A stretch of 64,000 nucleotides of DNA. Source: Arenibacter sp. F26102 (GTDB lineage: Bacteria > Bacteroidota > Bacteroidia > Flavobacteriales > Flavobacteriaceae). The first letter of the stretch is position 1. Every line of letters starts with the position of its first letter. Below are positions 41,706 to 50,880 of the stretch, one piece after another. The notes beneath the pieces are model-generated. The model had not been told where the DNA came from, did not search any database, and worked only from the letters and a program-made list of their open reading frames with translations. Where the stretch lies: contig NZ_JALKBC010000002.1 in the NCBI RefSeq assembly GCF_023015865.1, positions 248,001-312,000 of the forward strand, written 5' to 3'. Both the position numbers and the translations under genes were made by a program.

Positions 41706-42612
41706 ATTTGTTGTTCATTCCCCAGTTTTGTTTTTCGGTTGTCGTCCACAAGGCCGGGAAAAATTTGCGTTGCTGATATTTTGGATGTAGATATTTTTTC
41801 CATTCAGAGCCGCCTGTTGCTGCTTTGTTTTGACCTTTTTTATCCAAGTAATATTCGGCGGTATGTAAATGGACCAATGGCCATTCAATATTATAAAGCC
41901 TGTCAAAAGTGCGAAGTCTTTTTCTTAGGGCATCAGGAATATAGGGTAGTTGTGCCAACTTGTCCTCAAGGGTGTTGCCCATTAAATTGTTGGCGGATTC
42001 GGTATACTGTTTAAGATACTTTTCCTCAAAAAGTTGTAATGTCAAGTTTTTTTGGCCCGTTTTGGGGTTGGTTCCTGCATCCTTCCAATAAACATGTTCC
42101 AAACATTCCCTTAAATCCGGATTATTGGATAAATGGCTTTTCTTCCTAATACTGATCAGGTTGGTCAATGAAGTACAATGAAGTTCTATAAACCTAAATT
42201 GTGCGCTTTGAAAACCGCTGGCAGGGGTAAGGGTAGTACGAAACGCATTATAGTCGTCATAGTCCATGCCCACCGTCATAATATCAAAGGAATTGATCAA
42301 TATAGTGGTGTATTTTATAAGTCGATCCAGTTTGGTAGTAAGAAATTTAGTGGTAGGCGTGGGTTCCGCCACTATTTGCTGCAGTTCGTGCAGCATCATT
42401 TTTAAATATAGTTCGGTTGCCTGGTGGTACATGATAAAAATGGACTCATCCTTAAAATTGGTACGTGGTTTTTGAAGGGAGAGTAAGGTGTCCACTTCAA
42501 CATAATCCCAATATGTTATAGGTTTTGAATGGAGAAGACCCTGAAGATAGGTGTCCGGGTTCTCCCCAAGGGATTGATATTTCTCTGTTATTTTTTGGAT
42601 AATGTCCATCAC
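41650..42612 (-). CDS. kynA: Tryptophan 2,3-dioxygenase family heme protein
   Basis: 320 residues, all-helical heme fold of the TDO family. Signatures: IFIMYHQATELYLKMMLHELQQI (heme/substrate His in HQATEL), VGMDYDDYNAFRTTLTPASGFQSAQFRFIE, and WPLVHLHTAEYYLDKKGQNKAATGGSEWKKYL (proximal His in the H-x-H-T segment and the GTGGS-like loop ATGGSEW). Known members oxidise L-tryptophan to N-formylkynurenine. Here it is not next to other kynurenine genes but lies between a membrane protein and the cupin/RIC genes under the same regulator, so a role in NO or O2 chemistry is an open alternative. Residues needed for tryptophan binding should be compared before naming it kynA. Confidence 0.8.
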   Translation of the reverse strand: MMDIIQKITEKYQSLGENPDTYLQGLLHSKPITYWDYVEVDTLLSLQKPRTNFKDESIFIMYHQATELYLKMMLHELQQIVAEPTPTTKFLTTKLDRLIKYTTILINSFDIMTVGMDYDDYNAFRTTLTPASGFQSAQFRFIELHCTSLTNLISIRKKSHLSNNPDLRECLEHVYWKDAGTNPKTGQKNLTLQLFEEKYLKQYTESANNLMGNTLEDKLAQLPYIPDALRKRLRTFDRLYNIEWPLVHLHTAEYYLDKKGQNKAATGGSEWKKYLHPKYQQRKFFPALWTTTEKQNWGMNNKYEDYGSIEQTRIDTPAGR

Positions 42613-42615
42613 AGT

Positions 42616-43053
42616 TTAGGTTTTATTTATATTAATTCCGTAAATAAATAGTGTCGTTACTTTTATCACCTCTAGACCTACATAATATAGATGGGCGTTG
42701 GATATGGGAACCGGCTTATTTTCAATAATTGCTATAGCCCTAGTGTCCAAGATGGGTAGGAGAATTAGGGTCTGAAAAATTAGAATTGCCAATGGAATAA
42801 GAAAAAGGAGATTTCTCCATAAAAAAATCTTCTTGGAAGCCCTGTATAATGTAAGTAATATGAAAATGGCCAATACCAATTCCACTTTGTTTAGTGCATT
42901 AAACACTAATTTACCTATGCCCAAACCCGCGGACAGCGTTAATGTAGGTTCTTTAAATTTTAACCAAGCCTCCATAAAGCTTATAGCCCCTACAAATCCA
43001 ATCCACAAAAAAACAGCAGCTATTATGTATAGGTTTTTTGTTGTCGTCTTCAT
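42616..43053 (-). CDS. Four-helix membrane protein of the NO-stress operon
   Basis: 145 residues with four helices: LYIIAAVFLWIGFVGAISFM, ALNKVELVLAIFILLTLYRA, LLFLIPLAILIFQTLILLPI and LYYVGLEVIKVTTLFIYGIN. A conserved-looking cytoplasmic or lumenal segment SFMEAWLKFKEPTLTLSAGLGIG follows helix 1. I do not recognise a family (DUF4149-like topology). It overlaps nothing but lies 3 bp upstream of the dioxygenase gene and 43 bp downstream of the Rrf2 gene, so it is the first structural gene of the operon. Confidence 0.75.
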   Translation of the reverse strand: MKTTTKNLYIIAAVFLWIGFVGAISFMEAWLKFKEPTLTLSAGLGIGKLVFNALNKVELVLAIFILLTLYRASKKIFLWRNLLFLIPLAILIFQTLILLPILDTRAIAIIENKPVPISNAHLYYVGLEVIKVTTLFIYGININKT

Positions 43054-43096
43054 ATAAAGAGTTTAATACCTTTTTATCCTTTTATTATTGAAAATT

Positions 43097-43531
43097 TTAT
43101 CTTTTCAGATGGGTCAGGCCAATATCCAAGCCTGACGCCAATTCGTACAAGCTAGTGTTTTGTAGCATTATCTTTAGGTTGTCCCGGATCACTACAAATT
43201 TATGATGAACGGGACAAGGCTGTCTGGCATCACATTGTTTTAATCCTAATCCGCATCCATTAAAAATATCATCGCCATCAATGGCATGTACTATATCGTG
43301 TAATTTAATAATATCTATTCTGGATTCCTCAATCTGAAACCCACCTGTTGGACCCTTATGGGAATCTATAATGCCACTCTTGGCCAAAGACTGTAGTATC
43401 TTCGCAGTAAATGCTACTGGGGAATTCACTTCTTCCGCAATTTCTTTAAGGCTTACGCGCTCTTGGTGCATAGACTTAACAGCTATATATATGGTGGCTT
43501 TTATACCGTATTCGCAGGCTTTGGAAAACAT
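43097..43531 (-). CDS. Rrf2-family regulator, NsrR-like
   Basis: 144 residues from the ATG at 43531 (MFSKACEYGIKATIYIA); the open frame from 43585 adds residues not found in this family. Winged helix: VSLKEIAEEVNSPVAFTAKILQSLAKSGIIDSHKGPTGGFQ. The Fe-S cluster cysteines are in NGCGLGLKQCDARQPCPVHH, spacing C-x6-C-x5-C, close to NsrR/IscR-type (x5-7, x5). Loss or nitrosylation of the cluster would relieve repression. It sits at the head of the block membrane protein - TDO family - cupin - RIC, the classic NsrR target set, so it probably senses NO. Its own promoter contains a dyad (43560-43576). Confidence 0.88.
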   Translation of the reverse strand: MFSKACEYGIKATIYIAVKSMHQERVSLKEIAEEVNSPVAFTAKILQSLAKSGIIDSHKGPTGGFQIEESRIDIIKLHDIVHAIDGDDIFNGCGLGLKQCDARQPCPVHHKFVVIRDNLKIMLQNTSLYELASGLDIGLTHLKR

Positions 43532-43554
43532 AGTTACTCTAAGTTTGATCGAGA

Positions 43555-43586
43555 CAAATATAAGTTTTATTCTTATTTCGGACAAA
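43555..43586 (-). promoter_or_regulatory. Rrf2 gene promoter with dyad operator
   Basis: Minus strand: TTTG (43586-43583), 20 bp, then TATATTTG (43562-43555). The spacer contains ATAAG-N7-CTTAT (43576-43560), a perfect 5-bp dyad, suited to autorepression. Confidence 0.65.
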
Positions 43587-43665
43587 TTTATCCTAAATAA
43601 AATGCATCTCGACTATTAATCTTGTTTTTCACTTCTATTTTTTTTAACTTAAAATTTAAGGGTTA

Positions 43666-43709
43666 TGATATTTGTCATCTTTTAGTGTTTGTGGATTGTC
43701 CTATCTTTG
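43666..43709 (+). promoter_or_regulatory. Second Crp/Fnr-type site with -7 element (copper set)
   Basis: TGAT-ATTT-GTCA (43666-43677) is followed by TATCTTTG (43702-43709). The site centre is 37.5 bp upstream of the end of the -7 element, within one base of the arrangement before the nos operon (36.5 bp). This suggests common anaerobic or NO-dependent activation of nosZ and copper uptake. Confidence 0.6.
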
Positions 43710-43813
43710 TCCGGAAAGATAAAAAAAAAGCAGACTTTGATTGTAAAAGGTGCTTTGTTAATATAATTGTAGTCTTATATTTGGGCTGTAGTTTTCAATT
43801 ATAAAAATATATA

Positions 43814-44188
43814 ATGAAACAAGTAGTATTGTTTGTTGCATTGATCATGCTGATAAAGCCGCTTTGGCCTTTAGCAGAGTATGCGATAAATTATGACTAC
43901 ATAGTTGAGAATCTTTGTGAAAATAGGGATACTCCATCCTTACATTGTAATGGTAAATGCTATTTGGCGAAACAATTGGCCAAAGAATCGGAAGGGAGCG
44001 ATAAAAATCCTTTCGAGGGCAAGCGGTTCAACTTGGAAATCCAGTACATATCTTCATTCGAGCCATTAATGGTTTTTGGAGCTGGTAATGAATATGGAAA
44101 TAGCATTCAGAATAACTTTAAAAGAACCCAGATTCTAATTCCTGGGTTATACACTTCAGATATTGCACAGCCTCCCGAGCTGGGATAA
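43814..44188 (+). CDS. Small conserved protein with CxxxC motif upstream of Cu receptor
   Basis: 124 residues. An N-terminal hydrophobic segment (VVLFVALIMLIKPLWPLAEY) acts as a signal or anchor, then YIVENLCENRD and the central motif SLHCNGKCYLAKQLAKE with H-C-x3-C. The rest is polar and may be extended. I recognise the type: proteins of this kind, with HCNGKC, occur in Bacteroidota next to TonB-dependent metal receptors, but no function is assigned. The Cys/His site suggests copper or heme binding outside the cytoplasm. It follows the Crp/Fnr-type promoter and precedes the copper receptor. Confidence 0.7.
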   Translation: MKQVVLFVALIMLIKPLWPLAEYAINYDYIVENLCENRDTPSLHCNGKCYLAKQLAKESEGSDKNPFEGKRFNLEIQYISSFEPLMVFGAGNEYGNSIQNNFKRTQILIPGLYTSDIAQPPELG

Positions 44189-44400
44189 TTCAATTTTTGC
44201 CATGGTAGTTTTGGAATTATTGTAATTCCCATGTCACTACTATGCCAACTTAAAGGAATTGTATTGTCTAAAAAAATCAAATGAAAGATCGTAGCGTTAG
44301 CATACGCTCTTAATTTTGCAACTCACTTTTTTTAGATAATTAACTAAAATTTAAACGTGTGAAAATTATTAGATGTGCCCATAAAGTATGCTTAATACTT

Positions 44401-46422
44401 ATGGCAAAGAGCAAACCTATATCCAGGTTGGTGCTTTTGTTAGGGATATTACTATCACCTATTTACAATGTCGCACAGGAATTGGTTTTGCATAAGGATT
44501 CGATTATCACAATCAATTTGGATGAAGTTATCCTGATTTCGGCAAGAAAGGCATTGGATTACCATCGTCAGCCCAAACCCTTATCGACCTTGGATGAATA
44601 TTTGGAGTCGTCAAAAAAAGTGGACATGGTTAAACGTGGTGCCTATGCCTGGGAACCTACTTTGAACAATATGTTCTCTGAACGTCTTTCGGTTACCATA
44701 GATGGGATGAGGATTTTTGGTGCTTGTACGGATAAAATGGATCCCATAACTTCTTATGTGGATGTGTCCAATTTGTCAAAGGCCCACATTGCTTCCGGCC
44801 AACAGGGAGCGGAGCACGGTACTACCATTGGTGGCGCCATTAATTTGGAGCTGGATAGGGGTAATTTTAAGGAGACTGGATTATACGGCGGTTTGGAGAC
44901 CGGTTTTGAAAGTAACAGCCAGATGAGCGTTGTTGGTGCCGAGCTTAACTATTCCGATTCCCAATACTATGTGGATACCGATATTATTTATCGCAAGGCA
45001 GAAAATTATTTTGCAGGCGGTGATGAAGAAGTTCAGTTTTCCCAATTTGAAAAATATAATTTTTCTACCAATGGCGGTTATAAAATTACCGAAGGTCGGG
45101 CACTAACAGCGAGTATTATATTTGATGAGGCCAGGGATGTAGGCTATCCGGCATTAACTATGGATGTTTCTTTGGCCAGGGCCATTATCGCATCAATAGG
45201 TTTTGAACAGGATAATTTATGGGGCATTTTAAATAATTGGAAATCCAAGGTGTATTTTAATAAGGTTACCCATGTTATGGATGATACCAAAAGGCCCGAT
45301 GTACCCATTCATATGGATATGCCCGGTTGGAGCGATACCTATGGATTTTTCTCACAAGCCCTCCTAAAGATTAAAAAGCATCAATTTTTGTTCAAAGCGG
45401 ATGGCTATTACAACAAATCCTTGGCAGAAATGACAATGTATCCGAACGACCCCAATGAGTTGCCTATGTTTATGCTGACGTGGCCCGATGTACGTACCGC
45501 CAATGCTGGGATCTATTTAGAAGATGAGCTCAGTTTTAATGGAAGCTTTTTAAAAATAGCGACCAGAATGGCCGTGCAGAATCAGAATGTGGCGGACGAA
45601 TTTGGATTGAACAGTCTAAGGATTTTTTATCCTGATATGGAAAAATCCAAAACACGTTTCCTGAAAAGTATTTCTGGACAATGGCATAAAATGTGGATGC
45701 CCTTGCATTTCAATGCCGGACTATCCTATGGGGATAGGGCGCCTTCCGTTACTGAGGGTTATGGCTTTTATTTGTTCAATAGTTTTGATAACCACGATTA
45801 CATTGGGGATCCGGGACTTGTAAATGAAAAATCGATGGAGGCCAATACCAAGATTTCTTGGGAGAAGTCCAAATTTAAGGTGAGTGCAGAGGCCAATTAT
45901 TTTCACATTAAAGATTATATCATTGGAGAGGTTGATTCTTCCCTTAGTGTAATGACCATTGGTGCGGAAGGGGTCAAGATCTATAAAAATTTGGATTATG
46001 CCAATTTGTTCAACACTTCGTTGGATATGGAATACGCAGTTCTGCCAGAATTGAAATGGTCAGGATTAATTTCCTATCATCGCGGTACCGACAATAATCA
46101 GGAGAACATACCTTTTATAAGTCCATTTTCATATCGATCGGGTCTTCAATATGACAACAGGTCATTTTCAGCCGCTTTAAGGATAACGGGGGCAGCAAAA
46201 CAAGTTAACTATAATCCAGATTTTGGGGAGGATCAAACACAGGCATATACAGTGTGTTCCCTAACCTTAGGGAAAACCTTCAATTTTAATAACGATTCAA
46301 TGTATGCGAAATTCGGGGTGGAGAATATTTTTGATGAAAATTACTCCACGTACACCGATTGGAAAAATATTCCACGCATGGGAAGAAATTTCTTCTTAAC
46401 ACTTTCTTATTCAATAAATTAA
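44401..46422 (+). CDS. TonB-dependent copper receptor (OprC/NosA-like)
   Basis: About 673 residues from the ATG at 44401 (signal PISRLVLLLGILLSPIYNVAQ); a GTG at 44359 is possible. The plug domain contains ERLSVTIDGMRIFGACTDKMDPITS: the C109-x3-M113 pair (C-T-D-K-M) is the Cu site known from OprC/NosA, and HMDMPG later supplies a His/Met patch. The 22-strand barrel ends with YAKFGVENIFDENYSTYTDW ... FFLTLSYSIN. NosA is required for copper supply to NosZ in Pseudomonas stutzeri. Here it is encoded 7 kb from nosDFY and behind a promoter like that of nosZ, so it very likely imports copper for N2O respiration. Confidence 0.88.
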   Translation: MAKSKPISRLVLLLGILLSPIYNVAQELVLHKDSIITINLDEVILISARKALDYHRQPKPLSTLDEYLESSKKVDMVKRGAYAWEPTLNNMFSERLSVTIDGMRIFGACTDKMDPITSYVDVSNLSKAHIASGQQGAEHGTTIGGAINLELDRGNFKETGLYGGLETGFESNSQMSVVGAELNYSDSQYYVDTDIIYRKAENYFAGGDEEVQFSQFEKYNFSTNGGYKITEGRALTASIIFDEARDVGYPALTMDVSLARAIIASIGFEQDNLWGILNNWKSKVYFNKVTHVMDDTKRPDVPIHMDMPGWSDTYGFFSQALLKIKKHQFLFKADGYYNKSLAEMTMYPNDPNELPMFMLTWPDVRTANAGIYLEDELSFNGSFLKIATRMAVQNQNVADEFGLNSLRIFYPDMEKSKTRFLKSISGQWHKMWMPLHFNAGLSYGDRAPSVTEGYGFYLFNSFDNHDYIGDPGLVNEKSMEANTKISWEKSKFKVSAEANYFHIKDYIIGEVDSSLSVMTIGAEGVKIYKNLDYANLFNTSLDMEYAVLPELKWSGLISYHRGTDNNQENIPFISPFSYRSGLQYDNRSFSAALRITGAAKQVNYNPDFGEDQTQAYTVCSLTLGKTFNFNNDSMYAKFGVENIFDENYSTYTDWKNIPRMGRNFFLTLSYSIN

Positions 46423-46440
46423 TTTTAATAATAAACAAAA

Positions 46441-47303
46441 TGAAAACAATAAAACCATTTATAGTAATATTCATAGTAGCCTTGGTATTAAGTTCCTGCA
46501 CATCGGACGGTGACGATTCGCCAAAAATTGAAGAAAATCCAATGGCAGAATTTAATTTGCTTTCAAACATCGAGGCCAACGGGCACAGTTTGGAGCTATA
46601 TTCCAAGGGTAAGAAGGGTTTTACTACCGGATACAATGAAATATTTGTACGTATTAAAGACAATGCCGACGCAAGCTATTTTACCGATCCGGAAATTTCA
46701 TGGCTGCCGGTTATGCATATGACAAGTATGAACCATTCGTGTCCAAAATCAGATCTTAGTATTACGGAAGAAAACAATACGGTTTCAAAGGGATACCTTG
46801 TATTTCAAATGGCCGGAAATACGGATGAATTTTGGGACATAACTTTTACATATATCGTTGACGGGCAGGAATATTCTTTGACGGAAACCATAGATGTTGT
46901 AGCCCCCAGTGATGGTAAACAAAAGGTTAGTTCGTTTATGGGCAGTGATGATGTAATGTATGTCCTGGCTATGGTGGAACCTTCAGATCCACAAGTTGCT
47001 GTTAACGATATACAGGCAATTTTGTTTAAAATGGAAAATATGATGAGCTTTCCAGCAGTGGAAAATTACACCATTGCACTTGATCCCCGTATGCCAAGTA
47101 TGGGTAACCACAGTTCCCCCAACAATGTGGATTTAACCTTTGATGCCGCAGCCAAAAGTTATAATGGAAAATTGTCTTTGACAATGACGGGGTATTGGAA
47201 GCTTAATTTAAGGTTGCTTAATGGCAATGGAGAGGTGTTGAAAGGCGAAGAGGTTACGGATGAAAACGAAGCCAGTAGTTTGTATTTTGAATTGGAGTTT
47301 TAG
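46441..47303 (+). CDS. Met/His-rich lipoprotein, copper receptor partner
   Basis: 287 residues from ATG 46441; lipobox VLSSC. Two immunoglobulin-like beta domains of about 120 residues each, the first with the metal-type string LPVMHMTSMNHSCPKSD, the second with DPRMPSMGNHSSPNNVDL, so each carries a Met-x-Met/His cluster of the kind found in CopC, YtkA and FixH-type copper proteins. The C-terminal strand YNGKLSLTMTGYWKLNLRLL is FixH-like. It starts 18 bp after the receptor stop and is probably co-transcribed. A plausible function is to hand copper from the receptor to NosL/NosZ; this is inference. Confidence 0.75.
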
Positions 47304-47320
47304 AAAAAACTTATCATAAT

Positions 47321-47351
47321 AAAAAAGGCTGCCCGATCGGGCAGCCTTTTT
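47321..47351. terminator. Bidirectional terminator after the copper genes
   Basis: Perfect 20-bp palindrome GGCTGCCCGATCGGGCAGCC flanked by A6 and T5, between the copper lipoprotein gene and the convergent NagB-like gene. Confidence 0.9.
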
Positions 47352-47373
47352 GTGTTTATAAACAAATTTCAGT

Positions 47374-49302
47374 TTAAAATTTATAGCGGACAAATGCTTC
47401 CATTGCTGCATAATGTGCCAATCCCAATTCATCGTATTTGGCGGCAGTTTCTTTATTCCTATCCTCTGCACGTTGCCAAAATTCCCTGGAATCCGATCCT
47501 TGGAATACTACACCATCCTTTTGGGACTGGTGCTTGAAAATTCCATATCGCTTGGCCAAAACCTGACTTGGACTCATTGGTACGGCCATTTCTATGTCCT
47601 CAATATCCCATTCTTGCCATGCTCCCCTGTACAACCATACCCAACAATCATTCATGTAGGATTTGGATTTAAGTCGCTTCAAGGACTCAAAAATAATGTC
47701 CAAACACACTTTGTGGGTGCCATGTGGGTCTGCCAAATCTCCAGCGGCGTAGATTTGATGGGGTTTAATTTTTTCGATCAAATCCATGGTGATTTTGATA
47801 TCTGCCTCACCTGGAGGATTTTTCTCAATGGTACCGGTTTCATAAAAAGGCAGATCGTTAAAATGTATCTGATCGTCCGTAAGGCCAACATAATAACTGG
47901 TAGCCCTTGCTTCACTTCTACGTATAAGTCCTTTGATATTTCTTACCTCTTCAATATCAATTTCACTGGTCTTTTTGTTTTTTATGAACTCAGTTGCCTT
48001 TTTGTAAATTTCAATAGATTTTTTATTGTCAAGTCCAAAGGAACGGTTATAATCGATTACGAAATCCGAGAATCGCAAAGCTTCATCGTCTGCAACAGCT
48101 ATGTTTCCAGAAGTTTGATAAGCTACATGTACCTCATGGCCTTGGTTCTGCAAACGCATAAATGTACCACCCATACTAATTATATCATCATCCGGGTGCG
48201 GACTAAAAATAAGCACACGCTTTTTGGCGGGATCTGCTCTTTCCGGTCTATTGGAGTCATCCGCATTGGGTTTTCCACCTGGCCACCCAGTTATAGTATG
48301 TTGTAGTTTATTGAAAATTCGAATATTAATGTCATATGCATCGCCAACTTCCGTCAACAAATCACTCATACCGTTTTCAATATAGTCGGCCTCTGTAAGC
48401 ATAAGAACTGGTTTCTCCAATCTTAGTGCCAATCCAACAACGGCTTTCTTGATCATTTTTTCATCCCACTCAACCTTCTCTACTATCCATGGGGTACTTA
48501 TCCTGGTAAGTTTGGTAGAAGATCCTTGATCTAGGACAAACACACTATTGGGATGTTCCTGAAGATAGGACGCGGGCACCTGTTCCGTAATAGGTCCTTC
48601 AACAGAAGCTTTAATGATAGATGATTTGCCTTCACCCCAAGCCATAAGGATTACTTGCTTGGCCTGCATTATTTGCTTTATTCCCAGTGTAATCGCCGTT
48701 TTGGGAGTATTGTACAAACCTTGGAAATCTTTACTGGCCGCAACCCTTGTAATATGATCAAGTGTAACCAATCTTGTTTTGGAATTGGGAAGGGAACCCG
48801 ATTCATTGAAACCAATATGTCCATTACCACCAATACCTAAGACTTGCAGGTCTATCCCACCCAAAGCGTCTATTTTGGCCTCATACTCTTTACAATAATC
48901 CGCAATATCCTTTTTTTCCAAAGTTCCATCCGGAATATGATAATTTCCGGGTTCAATATCTATATGGTTAAATAGCAATTCCTTCATGAACCGCACATAA
49001 CTTTGTATGGCATCCGGTTCCATTGGATAATATTCATCCAAGTTGAAGGCTATCACATTCTTAAAACTAAGGTTTTCTTCCTTGTGCAAACGCACAAGTT
49101 CAGCGTACAGCCTTTTTGGAGTGGAACCTGTGGCGAGGCCAAGGACACACATCTCCTTTGCTTTTTGTTTTTTCTTAATTAATGTCGCAATTTCAGCCGC
49201 AGCTGCTTTGGACGCAACCTCTGAAGATTCAAAGATTACCGTGTTGATTTTTTCAAACCTTTTTTCAAAACTGGTAACCTTGTCGATTTTACTTTTAATC
49301 AT
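47374..49302 (-). CDS. nagB: Glucosamine-6-phosphate deaminase fused to PIG-L/LmbE domain
   Basis: 642 residues, two domains. N-terminal about 1-265 is NagB: AEIATLIKKKQ, VLGLATGSTPKRLYAELVRLHKEENLSF, NLDEYYP (catalytic Asp and Glu region), GIGGNGHIGFNESGSL and ITLGIKQIMQAKQVILMAWG. C-terminal about 365-642 is a PIG-L type deacetylase with RVLIFSPHPDDDIISMGGTF (zinc site PHPDDD) and YAAGDLADPHGTHKVCLD. This fusion is common in Bacteroidota. The N-domain converts glucosamine-6-phosphate to fructose-6-phosphate; the second may deacetylate an amino sugar. Cytoplasmic, single gene, convergent with the copper lipoprotein gene. Confidence 0.92.
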   Translation of the reverse strand: MIKSKIDKVTSFEKRFEKINTVIFESSEVASKAAAAEIATLIKKKQKAKEMCVLGLATGSTPKRLYAELVRLHKEENLSFKNVIAFNLDEYYPMEPDAIQSYVRFMKELLFNHIDIEPGNYHIPDGTLEKKDIADYCKEYEAKIDALGGIDLQVLGIGGNGHIGFNESGSLPNSKTRLVTLDHITRVAASKDFQGLYNTPKTAITLGIKQIMQAKQVILMAWGEGKSSIIKASVEGPITEQVPASYLQEHPNSVFVLDQGSSTKLTRISTPWIVEKVEWDEKMIKKAVVGLALRLEKPVLMLTEADYIENGMSDLLTEVGDAYDINIRIFNKLQHTITGWPGGKPNADDSNRPERADPAKKRVLIFSPHPDDDIISMGGTFMRLQNQGHEVHVAYQTSGNIAVADDEALRFSDFVIDYNRSFGLDNKKSIEIYKKATEFIKNKKTSEIDIEEVRNIKGLIRRSEARATSYYVGLTDDQIHFNDLPFYETGTIEKNPPGEADIKITMDLIEKIKPHQIYAAGDLADPHGTHKVCLDIIFESLKRLKSKSYMNDCWVWLYRGAWQEWDIEDIEMAVPMSPSQVLAKRYGIFKHQSQKDGVVFQGSDSREFWQRAEDRNKETAAKYDELGLAHYAAMEAFVRYKF

Positions 49303-49489
49303 GGATAGATAGATTTTTTGTTCATTTTTGGTTGAATCGATAAAAGTAGTACAAACTATTCAAATGCCTAAAAAATATAGGGAATTTTAACCAAGTTTAA
49401 GTATAAAATTTATTTTGTTATACTTTTGATCTTTCCCAATTATGGTCCTTGCATTACTTATAAAATTAATATATTGGTAAATTATTTAC

Positions 49490-49520
49490 TTTCAAGAACA
49501 GCTGAGTTGAAATAATTTTG
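49490..49520 (+). promoter_or_regulatory. Promoter of uxuA
   Basis: TTTC (49490-49493), a 19-bp spacer, and TAATTTTG (49513-49520), seven of eight or better to the Bacteroidota consensus TTTG-N19-TAnnTTTG. Leader of about 45 nt before the ATG at 49569. Confidence 0.65.
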
Positions 49521-49568
49521 TCGAATTGTTGCTTTTGGGGTTATGTTTTATTTAAAAAATTAAAATTA

Positions 49569-50756
49569 ATGAGTTTGACTTTAGAAAATACATGGAGATG
49601 GTACGGGCCCAAGGATCCTGTTTCTTTGATGGATATTAAGCAATCCGGAGCTACCGGCGTAGTTACCGCCCTACATCACATTCCCAATGGGGACATTTGG
49701 CCAGTGGAGGAAATAAAGAAAAGAAAAGCAACGATTGAAGCGGTAGGTTTGACCTGGTCCGTGGTTGAAAGTGTTCCCATACATGAAAGTATAAAGACAC
49801 AACAGGGGGACTATCAGCAATATGTGGAAAACTACAAGATTACCATAGCCAATTTGGCTTCCTGTGGAATAGATACAATTTGTTACAATTTTATGCCTGT
49901 TTTGGATTGGACACGTACCAATCTGGATTATGAGTTGGAAGATGGATCTACGGCCTTGAGGTTTGAAAAGGATGCTTTTGCCGCTTTTGAACTGTTCTTG
50001 CTTAAACGTCCTGGTGCGGAAAAATCATATACCATGGAGGAGCAGAAAGCTGCCAAGGATTATTTTGAAAAAACCTCTGAGAAGGATCGCAAAAAATTGG
50101 TCCAAAACATTATTGCTGGCCTGCCAGGAGCAGAGGAAGGTTATAGCCTAAAGGAATTTAATAAGATATTGGCCACCTATGAACATGTTGGAGCCAAAGA
50201 ATTAAAGCAAAATCTATTTTCTTTTTTAGAGAGTATTATTCCGGTTGCCGAAAAAGGAGGGGTACGTATGTGCATTCACCCGGACGATCCACCATATCCC
50301 ATCCTGGGCTTGCCAAGGGTGGTAAGTACGGAGCAGGATATTTTGGATTTGTATAATGCAGTGGATAGCCCCAATAACGGACTAACCTTTTGTACCGGGT
50401 CTTTTGGGGTTAGGGCGGACAACGATTTGGTGGGAATGGTAAAGCGCTTAGGCCATCGTATTCACTTTATGCACTTGAGAAGTACAGAGCGGGATGAAAA
50501 GGGTAATTTTCACGAAGCCGATCATTTGGCCGGGGACGTGGATATGTATGGTGTGCTGAAGGCTTTGGTAGAAGAGCAACAAAAAAGAAGCGCTTCCGGA
50601 AGGAAGGATCTTCGAATGCCAATGCGACCAGATCACGGACATAAAATGTTGGATGACCTTAGGAAAAAAACAAACCCAGGCTATTCTGCCATAGGAAGGC
50701 TTAGAGGTCTTGCAGAATTAAGAGGACTCGAATTGGGAATAAGAAAGTCCCTTTAA
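49569..50756 (+). CDS. uxuA: D-mannonate dehydratase
   Basis: 395 residues from ATG 49569 ([20 protein letters not shown], the family's start). TIM-barrel enzyme with [79 protein letters not shown] and [14 protein letters not shown]; these include the metal ligands Cys and His of UxuA. It dehydrates D-mannonate to 2-keto-3-deoxygluconate. KdgK and Eda for the next steps are encoded on the opposite strand just downstream, completing conversion of hexuronates to pyruvate and glyceraldehyde-3-phosphate. Confidence 0.95.
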   Translation: MSLTLENTWRWYGPKDPVSLMDIKQSGATGVVTALHHIPNGDIWPVEEIKKRKATIEAVGLTWSVVESVPIHESIKTQQGDYQQYVENYKITIANLASCGIDTICYNFMPVLDWTRTNLDYELEDGSTALRFEKDAFAAFELFLLKRPGAEKSYTMEEQKAAKDYFEKTSEKDRKKLVQNIIAGLPGAEEGYSLKEFNKILATYEHVGAKELKQNLFSFLESIIPVAEKGGVRMCIHPDDPPYPILGLPRVVSTEQDILDLYNAVDSPNNGLTFCTGSFGVRADNDLVGMVKRLGHRIHFMHLRSTERDEKGNFHEADHLAGDVDMYGVLKALVEEQQKRSASGRKDLRMPMRPDHGHKMLDDLRKKTNPGYSAIGRLRGLAELRGLELGIRKSL

Positions 50757-50803
50757 GATTTAATAAATCCTAGTTCTAGGAAAATAGCGAACAGATTATA
50801 CGT

Positions 50804-50839
50804 AAAACCCTCCTTTTTTGAACTAAATTGGAGGGTTTT
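50804..50839. terminator. Bidirectional terminator between uxuA and eda
   Basis: AAAACCCTCC and GGAGGGTTTT, a perfect 10-bp stem with a 16-nt loop between convergent genes. Confidence 0.85.
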
Positions 50840-50880
50840 ATATACTAATACATTTGGAAGTCGATTTATGGGCTCAAATA

